A stretch of DNA of 64,000 bases from RH-AL1 sp965249685 (GTDB taxonomy: Bacteria > Pseudomonadota > Alphaproteobacteria > Rhizobiales > Beijerinckiaceae). The first letter of the stretch is position 1. Each line of letters starts with the position of its first letter. Of this stretch, positions 45,325 to 53,106 are shown piece by piece. Location: positions 2,480,001-2,544,000 of the forward strand of contig CBDFMN010000003.1 in the NCBI GenBank assembly GCA_965249685.1. The letters run 5' to 3'. The position numbers and the translations under genes were made by a program. The notes beneath the pieces are model-generated. The model was not told the DNA's origin, made no database searches, and saw only the letters and a list, made by a program, of their open reading frames with translations.

Positions 45325-46061
45325 TGCCGCAAGCGGACCTGGACGTCAGCGCCGACGTGCCGGCGCTGGCCGAACGCATGGCCGACTGGCTGGTCGGGGA
45401 GATCGCCGACACGACCGGGCCCTTCGCCCTCAACCTGTCCGGTGGCTCGACGCCGAAGGCGCTCTATGCGCTGCTGGCGACGGAGCGCTACCGCCGGATG
45501 ATCGATTGGGAACGTGTCCACGTCTTCTTCGGCGACGAGCGCTTCGTGCCGTATGACCATCCCGACAGCAACTACCGCATGGCGCGCGAGGCGATGCTCG
45601 CCCGCGTGCCGATCCCGGCGGAGAACGTCCATCCGGTCGAGACGGAGTGCGAGACGCCGGAGGCAGCCGCGCGCGCCTACGAGGCGACCCTGCAGCGTTT
45701 TTACGGCAAGGTGACGCTCGACCTGCACCGGCCGTTGTTCAACGTCACCCTGCTCGGCCTGGGTGAGGACGGGCACACCGCCTCGCTGTTTCCCAACACC
45801 AGGGCGCTGCTGGAGCGCACCCGCTGGGTCGTGGCGGTGGTCGGCGCCAAGCCTGAGCCGCGCATCTCGCTGACCTACCCCAGCCTCGATTCGAGCCGCA
45901 CCGTGGCTTTCATGGTGGCGGGCGCGGCCAAGCACGCGATGCTGAAGCGCGTGTTGGCGAAGGACCTCGCGCTCCCCGCCTCGCAGGTGGAGACGGGCGG
46001 TCGCCTGGTCATGTTCTGCGACGAGGCGGCGGCGGGCGACCTCGCCGCGCCCCCCGCCTAA
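45324..46061 (+). CDS. pgl: 6-phosphogluconolactonase
   Basis: The product has 245 residues. It hydrolyses the lactone made by Zwf. Blocks: FALNLSGGSTPKALYALLA, VHVFFGDERFVPYDHPDSN, NVTLLGLGEDGHTASLFPN with the catalytic His region, and GAAKHAMLKRVL. The ATG overlaps the upstream TGA by one base, so it is translationally coupled. It is the last pathway gene of the operon. Confidence 0.94.
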   Translation: MPQADLDVSADVPALAERMADWLVGEIADTTGPFALNLSGGSTPKALYALLATERYRRMIDWERVHVFFGDERFVPYDHPDSNYRMAREAMLARVPIPAENVHPVETECETPEAAARAYEATLQRFYGKVTLDLHRPLFNVTLLGLGEDGHTASLFPNTRALLERTRWVVAVVGAKPEPRISLTYPSLDSSRTVAFMVAGAAKHAMLKRVLAKDLALPASQVETGGRLVMFCDEAAAGDLAAPPA

Positions 46062-46077
46062 AGCAGGACCGCCGATC

Positions 46078-46287
46078 GTGAAGGTCGTCCTCGACCTCTC
46101 GGACCTCGTCGCGCGCGGCCTGCTGGAGGCCGCGGAGGCGGAGCGCCTGAAGGCGCTCGCCGCGAAGCCTGAGGCCCTGCGCGGGCCGCCGATCACTCTT
46201 GTGCCGCACGGGAGCCCTCGCTATAAGCGGCGCGACCACCGGCGCATGCCCAAGGGTCGCATGTCGGAGTGTAGCGCAGCCTGGTAG
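46078..46287 (+). CDS. Short gene remnant running into tRNA-Pro
   Basis: The frame has 69 codons from a GTG 16 bases after pgl with an AGCAGGA ribosome site. The N-terminus VVLDLSDLVARGLLEAAEAE looks like a genuine SHOCT-like helix hairpin such as begins longer membrane proteins in this class. The rest is basic and unstructured, and the stop codon lies inside tRNA-Pro. It may be a gene truncated when its 3' part was replaced next to the tRNA, or a real short protein. Confidence 0.4.
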   Translation: MKVVLDLSDLVARGLLEAAEAERLKALAAKPEALRGPPITLVPHGSPRYKRRDHRRMPKGRMSECSAAW

Positions 46288-46341
46288 CGCACCTCGTTCG
46301 GGACGAGGGGGTCGGAGGTTCGAATCCTCTCACTCCGACCA
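46265..46341 (+). tRNA. tRNA-Pro (anticodon CGG)
   Basis: The 77-base cloverleaf is complete. The acceptor arm CGGAGTG pairs with CACTCCG. The D-arm is GCGC/GCGC, and the anticodon arm CCTCG-TTCGGGA-CGAGG has CGG at 46299-46301. The T-arm is GGAGG-TTCGAAT-CCTCT and the CCA end is encoded. It reads CCG proline codons. Confidence 0.97.
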
Positions 46342-46677
46342 TCAAAATCGTAGGGTTTTGTCAGACTTACGGGATTAGATCTCAAGCCATCTTTCCGCTG
46401 TCGGACAGTTTCACGGACAGAAACCATCAAGGTGTTTGGCGTGAAGAGATCGACGATGCCCGACGCTTGATAGCGGAAGGCCGGCTAACGGAGGCCGCGG
46501 CCGCACTGGATGCTGTCGCTGCTGCGCTCGAACCTGATCTATCCTGGCAGGAGGAGAAGGTCCTCGCGCTCTTCCGCCGTCTGAAACTCGATCCTGGCAG
46601 TCGTCCGCAAACGGGCCCGCCGCCAGACCCTCGATGTTCTGCGGCACCGGTCAGTGCTCTTCAATATCGCGTGGCGG
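46342..46677. other. 336-base spacer with an orphan reading frame after tRNA-Pro
   Basis: There is no confident gene. One plus-strand frame stays open from the end of the tRNA to 46724. It includes a protein-like helical segment (DDARRLIAEGRLTEAAAALD, then WQEEKVLALFRRLKLDPG), but its only plausible start is a TTG at 46467 without a ribosome site, and it runs into allA on the other strand. It could be the end of a broken gene. CGGACAG occurs twice at 46402-46420. Confidence 0.4.
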
Positions 46678-47181
46678 CTATGGAAGCCTCCACTTCATTG
46701 CGATCACGACCGGGGCAAAGGTGACCTCCTCGTAGTTTTCGCCCGGGCCGTCCCGATCAACGACGAGAAAGTCCTGCTGCGCCTCCACGATAAGCAGCGG
46801 CGCATGCCAGGTGCCGGCGCGGTAGTTGACGCCCTGCGTTCCTTCCGCGCTGAAGCAGCGCAGCCGACGGCGCTCGGCATCGTCGGCCTGGTCGCCGACC
46901 ACCACCAACCAGGGAAACGGCTGCAGTGGGAAGAAGCATTGCGAGCCGAGCGGGTGGCGCTCGAGCAGCGTCACCGCCAGCGGCAGGGGTCGTCGCCGCC
47001 CCGCGAAGATCGAGACGACCGGGCGGCCGCCGCCAGCCGCCTCTACGGCTGCGAGCGCGTGGAGGCGATCGGTGGTCCCCTCGTTGATGAGGCGGCATTC
47101 CGCGCCCGTGCGCTCCAGCACCTCGCCGTAGGGCGCGAAGGCCGCCTTTGTCAGCGGCTCGACGGCGAGCAGGCGCGTCAC
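46678..47181 (-). CDS. allA: Ureidoglycolate lyase
   Basis: The product has 167 residues from a GTG that overlaps the allantoicase stop (GTGA). It starts TRLLAVEPLTKAAFAPYGEV, and the blocks RLINEGTTDRLHALA, FPLQPFPWLVVVGD and YRAGTWHAPLLIV are typical. It converts ureidoglycolate to glyoxylate and urea, the last step of purine-ring breakdown by this route. Confidence 0.92.
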   Translation of the reverse strand: MTRLLAVEPLTKAAFAPYGEVLERTGAECRLINEGTTDRLHALAAVEAAGGGRPVVSIFAGRRRPLPLAVTLLERHPLGSQCFFPLQPFPWLVVVGDQADDAERRRLRCFSAEGTQGVNYRAGTWHAPLLIVEAQQDFLVVDRDGPGENYEEVTFAPVVIAMKWRLP

Positions 47182-48176
47182 GCGCCGGGATGCCCGAAGG
47201 CGCGGAAGCGGGAGAGGCCGCCGTCGGGATGGATGTTCAGCCTGACGTGGGTGACGGGACCGGGCGCGGCCAGCGCCGATTGGTCGAACACGTGGATGTC
47301 GTCGGCCCGCATGGGCTGCGGCGCCATCAGGTCGGGCCAGAACATCGCCTGGCAGGTGATCGCCTCGTCGGTCCCGGGCGCCACGTGCGCGGCCTGCAGC
47401 GACACCCGGTCGGGAAAGTTGCCCTTGAAGAACGCGGTGTCGACCTCGACGCGGCTGACCGTGCCGGGCAGTCCCAGCGCGATCACCATCCAGTCGTGGC
47501 CGGGTTCGCGGCGCCGTCGCGTCTCCCAGCCGTCGCCCATGTCGCAGCCGCGTCCCTCGGTGAGGAGGCGCCATGGATTGCCGTAATGCGCGTCGCTGAC
47601 CCCGAGGATGCGGCCGCCGTGGCGCAAAGCGGACAGTTCGACCTCGCCGTCAGCGAACGTCTGCGGATCGACCACCGGGGTGCCGTAGGCGCGCAGCCGC
47701 GCGATCCCGCCGTCGGGGTAGATGGACAGGCGCAGCCAGCGCACGGGGTTGGCGTCCGCGACGGGGAACACGTGGCGCGCACCCGGGCCGATCGACGTGC
47801 CCGGCACCAACGCGCGCCATGCGCTGGCCGGCGTCGGCTCGGCCTCGTCGGCGCAGCCCTCGACGCTGGCGCCAGGCGGGTAGTTGCCGGTGAAGTGGCG
47901 GGTGTCGAGTTCGACGTAGGAGAGCTGCGCGACCACGCCGAGGCGAACGAGGCACCAATCGTGACCCAGCCCGCGGCGGCGGCGCGTCTCCCAGCCGTCC
48001 ATCCATTTGCCATGGTCGTCGAACTTGCCCGGCGCGAACACCGGTTCGGCGTCCTGGATCAGCCGCTCCTTGGGACCGAAGAACTCGTCGGAGGCCGCGT
48101 GGACGCGCGTGCCGAGGCGCGGCGAGGCGAGGTTGACGAGCTTGGCAAGCGCGGTCTGATGGGCAGGGTCGATCAT
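47178..48176 (-). CDS. alc: Allantoicase
   Basis: The product has 332 residues. It hydrolyses allantoate to ureidoglycolate and urea. The two internal jelly-roll repeats of the family are visible: DGWETRRRRGLGHDWCLVRL and GDGWETRRRREPGHDWMVIA, with ASDEFFGPKERLI and VSDAHYGNPWRLL in the matching positions. It is translationally coupled to allA. Allantoinase and urease genes are not in the window. Confidence 0.94.
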   Translation of the reverse strand: MIDPAHQTALAKLVNLASPRLGTRVHAASDEFFGPKERLIQDAEPVFAPGKFDDHGKWMDGWETRRRRGLGHDWCLVRLGVVAQLSYVELDTRHFTGNYPPGASVEGCADEAEPTPASAWRALVPGTSIGPGARHVFPVADANPVRWLRLSIYPDGGIARLRAYGTPVVDPQTFADGEVELSALRHGGRILGVSDAHYGNPWRLLTEGRGCDMGDGWETRRRREPGHDWMVIALGLPGTVSRVEVDTAFFKGNFPDRVSLQAAHVAPGTDEAITCQAMFWPDLMAPQPMRADDIHVFDQSALAAPGPVTHVRLNIHPDGGLSRFRAFGHPGA

Positions 48177-48424
48177 CGGGACAGGTCCTTCCAGGCGCGG
48201 GACGGGGCGTTCCGCCGGCGCATCCGGCTGCGGTCTCGCCGGCCGCGGTCTGTGCTAGGCCGTATACCGCGCCCCGACCGCGGGCAACGCCGTTCCGCAC
48301 GCGGGCTCCGCCTTGCGTGGAGAGACGATGGGATCCTTCAAGCGGCGATGGCGGCAGCAAGGGAGGCGGGCCTAAGCCGCGACGATAGGAGGCTCCGCCA
48401 CCGGGCCTCTTGAGGCAGGCAGAA

Positions 48425-48450
48425 GGGTGGCTGAGCCCAGTCAGCCACCC
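48425..48450 (-). terminator. Hairpin at the end of the 89-residue protein gene
   Basis: A perfect 10-base stem GGGTGGCTGA / TCAGCCACCC with a 6-base loop spans the stop codon of the minus-strand gene. The run of T that follows on that strand is weak (TTCT), so termination strength is uncertain. Confidence 0.55.
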
Positions 48451-48710
48451 AGGCGAAGGGACGCGAGGGCGCCGAGGAGGCCGGGAGCGATGCGCGCGGC
48501 CGCCGTGTCGAACGCGCCGACCGCGTCGGGCAGTCGCCCTGCCGCAACCTTGTCGAGTCCGTAGCCGCCATCTGGCTGGCGCACCAAACCGCGCCGCGCC
48601 GCCTGTGCCGGGACGGCGAACACCGAGGCGGCCGTGTACTCCCCATTGCTCGTCCGCACGAGCGCAGGGGCTGCCGAAGAGATCACGGACGCTGCGCTGG
48701 ATAGACTCAC
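48441..48710 (-). CDS. Small protein of unknown function
   Basis: The product has 89 residues from a GTG with GAGAGG about 13 bases upstream. Its middle has a periodic pattern, SNGEYTAASVFAVPAQ followed by RRGLVRQPDGGYGLDKVAAG. No signal peptide or membrane segment is seen. An AT-rich stretch upstream (48732-48775) could be its promoter, and a strong hairpin overlaps its stop. I do not recognise a family. Confidence 0.6.
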   Translation of the reverse strand: MSLSSAASVISSAAPALVRTSNGEYTAASVFAVPAQAARRGLVRQPDGGYGLDKVAAGRLPDAVGAFDTAAARIAPGLLGALASLRLGG

Positions 48711-48897
48711 GAGGGGGTACCTCTCGTCCCTTTGGGATGGCTATAAAATTAAAGCGTTAAGCTTAATAAAAGGTTAGGATGCAACCCATCACGTGCGACG
48801 CCGGATCGTCGTGACGCCGGCCTTCGACAAGCCTGGGTCCCTGCAGGGCCGAGCGCATCGCGGGGATCGGGCGAGGATCGCGCTGGCAGCGTGCCGG

Positions 48898-49515
48898 CTA
48901 GCCCCCGTCGGCTCCACCAAGAATGGCCCTGATGCCGATCATGGCGGTGCACGCGACCGCGGTGAGCCGCTCTACACTCAAGCCCTCCCTCGCGCATGCC
49001 GACAATCCCGACATCGTATGGACGATCATGTCCGTGACGGCGTCGGCCGCCGCCGGATGCGCTTGGGCGACAAAATGGCGAATCCGGTTGCGGTTCCGCT
49101 GAGCCACAGTGCGAGCAAGCATCGCGCTCTCGCCGTCGATGGATGATCGCGCCGCTTCCAGAACCAAGCAGCCGCGCGCGTTCGGATCGGCCGCATAGGT
49201 TCGGGCCGCATCCACCAGCAACGCAGCCAAAGCGTCGGCCACCGGTCGACCATCGCAAAGGATTTTTTCGACCGGGAGCGCCGACGCACAATATCGATCG
49301 AGCACGCGCTCGAAGAACCGGGCCTTGCTGCCGAAGGCGGCATAGAAACTGGGCGGTTTAATCGCGAGCGCCGCTGTCAGCGCCGCGAGCCCCACCCCGT
49401 CATAGCCGTGCTCGTGGAACATCGCCTGGCCGATTGCCAGCGCTGCTTCGGGATTGAAGCGGCGGGGCCGGCCGCGACGTGATAAGTTAGTAGCCACTAT
49501 AAAAAAGCCTTGCAT
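48898..49515 (-). CDS. TetR-family regulator, BdcR-like
   Basis: The product has 205 residues from the ATG at 49515 (GGATGGG upstream); a GTG at 49497 would give 199. The N-terminal HTH reads RRGRPRRFNPEAALAIGQAM, with PPSFYAAFGSKARFFERVLD as the recognition region. It resembles E. coli BdcR, the repressor divergently encoded from bdcA, in the HTH region and in the C-terminal MSGLSACAREGLSVERL. It faces the BdcA-like gene across an operator-bearing spacer. Confidence 0.85.
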   Translation of the reverse strand: MQGFFIVATNLSRRGRPRRFNPEAALAIGQAMFHEHGYDGVGLAALTAALAIKPPSFYAAFGSKARFFERVLDRYCASALPVEKILCDGRPVADALAALLVDAARTYAADPNARGCLVLEAARSSIDGESAMLARTVAQRNRNRIRHFVAQAHPAAADAVTDMIVHTMSGLSACAREGLSVERLTAVACTAMIGIRAILGGADGG

Positions 49516-49531
49516 CGCCCATCCGAATATT

Positions 49532-49549
49532 GTGTAACATTCGCTACAC
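49532..49549. promoter_or_regulatory. TetR-type operator between the regulator and reductase genes
   Basis: An inverted repeat, GTGTA-N8-TACAC, lies in the 52-base divergent spacer, in AT-rich sequence. Its position would let the regulator control both its own gene and the reductase. Confidence 0.6.
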
Positions 49550-49567
49550 TTTTCGCAAGGGCGTGGC

Positions 49568-50281
49568 ATGGCAAAGATAGCAAGCAAGACAGTGCTCGTG
49601 ATGGGCGGCAGTCGAGGGATCGGAGCCGCAATCGTGACGCGCTTCGCCGGGGACGGCTCAAACGTGTCGTTCACCTATGCCGGGTCGCAGGATGCCGCCG
49701 AAACGCTGGCGCACCAGACTGGCGCGGCCGCGATCCGCTCGGATGCGGCCGATCGTGACGCCCTTGTCGCTACCGTTCGCGCCGTCGGTGCACTCGACGT
49801 GATGGTCTACAACGCCGGCCTGCTGATCGTCGGTGATCCGCTCGCGCTCGACCCCGACGCCGTCGATCGGCTCATCGACGTCAATGTTCGCGCACCCTAC
49901 CACGCGGCCGTCGAGGCGGCGCGGACCATGCCCGACGGCGGCCGCATCATCCTGATCGGCTCGGTCAACGGCGACCGCATGCCGTTCCCGGGCCTATCCG
50001 CGTACGCGATGAGTAAATCGGCCCTGCAGGGCATGGCGCGTGGCCTCGCCCGCGACTTCGGACCCCGCCGCATCACCGTCAACGTCGTCCAGCCCGGCCC
50101 GACCGACACGGAGATGAACCCCGCGAATGGCCCAGACGCAGAGCTGATGCACAGCGTCATGGCTGTCAAGCGGCACGGCACGAGCACCGACGTGGCGAGC
50201 TTGGTCGCCTATCTCGCCGGACCGCATGCGGGCGGCATTACCGGCGCAATGCACACCATCGATGGGGGCTTCGGCGCCTGA
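49568..50281 (+). CDS. SDR-family reductase, BdcA-like
   Basis: The product has 237 residues. Rossmann motif GGSRGIGAAIV, the NAG block VYNAGLLIVG, and the catalytic Ser and YAMSK (SVNGDRMPFPGLSAYAMSK) are present. From memory it closely resembles E. coli BdcA (YjgI), notably in FTYAGSQDAAETLAHQTGA, YHAAVEAARTMPDGGRI and GITGAMHTIDGGFGA. BdcA promotes biofilm dispersal and has been proposed to bind cyclic-di-GMP. The divergent BdcR-like gene reproduces the E. coli arrangement. Confidence 0.88.
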   Translation: MAKIASKTVLVMGGSRGIGAAIVTRFAGDGSNVSFTYAGSQDAAETLAHQTGAAAIRSDAADRDALVATVRAVGALDVMVYNAGLLIVGDPLALDPDAVDRLIDVNVRAPYHAAVEAARTMPDGGRIILIGSVNGDRMPFPGLSAYAMSKSALQGMARGLARDFGPRRITVNVVQPGPTDTEMNPANGPDAELMHSVMAVKRHGTSTDVASLVAYLAGPHAGGITGAMHTIDGGFGA

Positions 50282-50296
50282 CGGAGGAAAGTAGGA

Positions 50297-50395
50297 ATGA
50301 GCATCCGTGCAAGTGGCGTCGCCTCTGATCCACGCGATCTCCGACTTCGCTTTGCAACCGGTGACCGCCTGACTTCATTCCCAGACCAATTATAA
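50297..50395 (+). CDS. Possible 32-residue peptide
   Basis: A short frame begins MSIRASGVASDPRDLRLRFA and ends SFPDQL. Its ATG is preceded by GGAGGAAAGTAGGA, among the strongest ribosome sites in this window, and it starts 15 bases after the BdcA-like gene. It could be a small protein, a coupling leader for the next gene, or the start of a lost gene. No family is recognised. Confidence 0.3.
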   Translation: MSIRASGVASDPRDLRLRFATGDRLTSFPDQL

Positions 50396-50418
50396 TTTGC
50401 GTTGAAGAGGACCTACAC

Positions 50419-51273
50419 ATGAACGTCGGATTTGTCGGCTTGGGCCGAATGGGCATCGCTGTTGCGCGCAATCTGGCCGCGGCTGGTCACGCCGTGCTTG
50501 CCTGGAACCGGTCGCCCGTACCCCACGATGCCATTCCAGGTGGCAGGATCGTGGCGACGGCGGCAGAAGCCTTCGATGCGGATGCCGTCTTTACCATGCT
50601 GGCCGACGACGCCGCGATCCGTGCCGTGGTGCTGGACAGCAGCGTGCTTGACCACGCGCGCCCCGGACTCGTCCACGTCGTCACAGCCACCATTTCGGTG
50701 GCGTTCGCCGAGGAGCTGGCCGCGGTGCATAAAGCGCGTGGGATAGGCTACGTGTCGGCACCGGTGTTCGGACGCCCCGACGTGGCAGAGGCCGCCAAAC
50801 TCAATATAATGGCCGCCGGCCACCCCGACGCGCTGGAGAAAATTCGCCCACTTCTGGAGGTGATCGGGCAGCGCGTTTTCATTATGGGCGGCGAGCCTCA
50901 GCAAGCGAATGCTGCCAAGGTTGCCGGTAACATGATGATAGCCATGGCCATCGAGGCGATGGCGGAGGGCGTCGCGATCACCGAGGCGCAAGGCGTTCAC
51001 CGCGAGGCTTTCCTCGACCTCATGACACAGACGCTGTTCGGCTGCCGCGCCTACGAGAACTACGGCGGCAAACTGCTCGCCAACGATTACGAACCGGGCT
51101 TCCGCCTCGATCTCGGCTTGAAGGATCTGCGGCTGGCGACCGAGGCAGGAAAGGCATCGGGGAAGCGCCTTCCGATGCTCGACACGGTGCGGAGCCAGAT
51201 GAGCGCGGCGTCGAACGCAGGTATGGGCGACCGCGATTGGTCGGCACTCGCGGATTACATCTTGAAAGGGTGA
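50419..51273 (+). CDS. NAD(P)-dependent beta-hydroxyacid dehydrogenase family protein
   Basis: The product has 284 residues. Rossmann motif GFVGLGRMGIAVARNL, then AWNRSP at the end of strand 2, which suggests NADPH. The family substrate block is altered: the usual DAPVSGG reads SAPVFGRPDVAEAAK. The catalytic Lys lies in NAAKVAGNMMIAMAIE. This fits the 3-hydroxyisobutyrate dehydrogenase / imine-reductase-like superfamily; the substrate is unknown. AGAGGA precedes the ATG. Confidence 0.85.
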   Translation: MNVGFVGLGRMGIAVARNLAAAGHAVLAWNRSPVPHDAIPGGRIVATAAEAFDADAVFTMLADDAAIRAVVLDSSVLDHARPGLVHVVTATISVAFAEELAAVHKARGIGYVSAPVFGRPDVAEAAKLNIMAAGHPDALEKIRPLLEVIGQRVFIMGGEPQQANAAKVAGNMMIAMAIEAMAEGVAITEAQGVHREAFLDLMTQTLFGCRAYENYGGKLLANDYEPGFRLDLGLKDLRLATEAGKASGKRLPMLDTVRSQMSAASNAGMGDRDWSALADYILKG

Positions 51274-51725
51274 GCCCGGAAGCCGGCTGCTACTGCTGCG
51301 GCGCCTCTCGACCGGGCACGTGGCCCGGCCAATCGAAATGGCCCACGGTGGTTGCGAGTTAAAACCCGACCTGAGACATTCCCAGGTCGCGGAGGAGCAT
51401 GGCGGGCGCGTGATCGACGTCGCCTACCATACGTCGGCCCGGAGGCGTCCTTCCATTGCCGAGCCTGATTACTATAGCATCCACATCTCTGCCTAAACGC
51501 GAGAAGTGTTACCCATGGGTCCGGAACGACATGTCACCAATGTCTCCGGGCATACAAACCGGTGTGCGGTCGGCTTGAACTGAGAGCCCGGCATCGTCTA
51601 ATGCTGTTGCAGCCAGAGCCTCGCACAGACTCGTCGGGTCTCTTTACATCGGGTTGATTGCGAGCGGTCGCCGTGGCTTGCTGCTGGCGCATCGGGCTAG
51701 CGTCTTCGATCCCGGGAGAAATCTC
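51274..51725. other. 452-base intergenic region with IS-like remnant
   Basis: No gene is seen. The middle holds two IS-terminus-like direct repeats (annotated separately). The remainder shows no intact reading frame, and the right end contains the GGGAGA ribosome site for the next gene. Confidence 0.5.
51507..51549. mobile_element. Remnant of an insertion-sequence end
   Basis: Two imperfect 18-base direct repeats, TGTTACCCATGGGTCCGG and TGTCACCAATGTCTCCGG, are spaced 25 bases apart. This TGTTACC-ATG-TCCGG pattern is what I associate with the terminal repeats of IS481/IS21-like elements. No transposase frame remains nearby. Confidence 0.45.
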
Positions 51726-52604
51726 TTGAACCGGCATTGGATCGAGTCGTTCGCGACCGCTATTCTCCTCCTTGTCTCAGCCGCGGCTCACGCGCAGTCG
51801 GCGTGGCGACCCGGAGTGCGTCCGTTTAGTTCTGCATCCCTGTGGAACACGCGGGTGCCCGCCAACGCCACCTTTACCGGTGTAGAGTGGCCGAAGGACC
51901 CGAAAGCCTACAACGCGGCGGCCGGCATGCCGGTCGCTGTAGTGGGTCCATCATCGCCGATCGTGACGGTGCGGGCGGAATCCCGATGGGGTTTTCCAGC
52001 CGATCCGGTACTGCCAATCGACGACGTCTCGGTCGAGGCCACCTTGAGCGACCGTGACCTGATCGTGGTAGCGGGAACAACGGTCTACAACTTCTGGCAA
52101 TACAGGCGAACCGGACCCAACGCCGCGACCGCTAATGCCTGGGCGATGTGCGACGTCGTCACCGACACGGGATTCGCACTGACGTCACCGATCAAGGGAG
52201 CAGGGACCCGCGCGATGGGCGCCAGTCTGCTCGGCGGCTTGATTATGGATGCCGAGGTGAAATCCGGCTCCATCGATCATGCCATTGCCCTAAGTGCCAC
52301 CGACACGATGCTGCGACCGGGTTTCGTTGCGCCGGCGGTCGCAACCGACATAGAGGCCGGCAGCGGTCCCCTGCAGGAAGGAGAGTACCTGGCCATTCCT
52401 CGGGCGACACCCGCGCCACCAAACCTGAGCAAGGCGGGTGTCATCCTGTTTAAAGCTCTGCAGGAGTTCGGCCTCTATGTCGTTGACGTGGCGACGGAGA
52501 AGAGCACGCTGAGTCTTGACGCGGCATTTAGCGATGACGCCGCGCGCAAGCTTGCGTCAGATGCGGGCGAGATCTTGCCGTTGCTGCAAAAGGTCAACCG
52601 ATAA
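51726..52604 (+). CDS. Secreted protein of unknown function
   Basis: The product has 292 residues from a TTG after GGGAGA, which starts a clean signal peptide (NRHWIESFATAILLLVSAAAHAQ). The mature N-terminus has RPFSSASLWNTRVPANATF, a motif I have seen at the start of several secreted bacterial proteins without known activity. A beta-rich body follows (VVAGTTVYNFWQYRRTG, GASLLGGLIMDAEVKSGSI). An alternative start at 51654 lacks a signal. The flanks are IS-like, so it may be acquired. Confidence 0.75.
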   Translation: MNRHWIESFATAILLLVSAAAHAQSAWRPGVRPFSSASLWNTRVPANATFTGVEWPKDPKAYNAAAGMPVAVVGPSSPIVTVRAESRWGFPADPVLPIDDVSVEATLSDRDLIVVAGTTVYNFWQYRRTGPNAATANAWAMCDVVTDTGFALTSPIKGAGTRAMGASLLGGLIMDAEVKSGSIDHAIALSATDTMLRPGFVAPAVATDIEAGSGPLQEGEYLAIPRATPAPPNLSKAGVILFKALQEFGLYVVDVATEKSTLSLDAAFSDDAARKLASDAGEILPLLQKVNR

Positions 52605-53106
52605 CGCGTTGTGTTGACGGGCGTCGGCTCTGAGCTTTGGGCGCGAAACGGGGCGACGGGTCCGATCGATCCGCGTTGCGGGGATAGCGGCGCACTAACA
52701 GTGCCTGCAGCGCAACTTGCGGCCTCTTATCACAAAGGCAGAGCAGGCGGTCGGCGGTGCCCGAGCGATCAAGGGCGAGAGATCGCCCCTGATACTGGTT
52801 TGACGACTTCGAACTTTTTGGACGATGTGGACTGTTAAGGCGACCGTTGGCTCACCACGTGTGTGTTTATGTAGCAGACCGGTCCGCAGTCGATCATCGC
52901 GATGGATCATTATGCGTGTGTGCTAATTGGAGCTACCGTGGAATGATGGACCCGTGGCGCATGCCGATCGGTGTCGTGTCCCACCCTACGTGGCCATAGC
53001 CACAGCAGGATTTTTACTCCTGAACACGCGTGCTGAGCCAACGATCGCACCGTCTCTGTTCGGTTCCGCGTGCGATTAGATCCAGGTTCAAGAAACGGAG
53101 ATCGAG
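52605..53106. other. 502-base intergenic region, nothing recognised
   Basis: I see no credible gene, tRNA, terminator or repeat. Short frames here lack ribosome sites. The last bases carry the GGAGA ribosome site for the glycine-rich protein. Confidence 0.5.
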
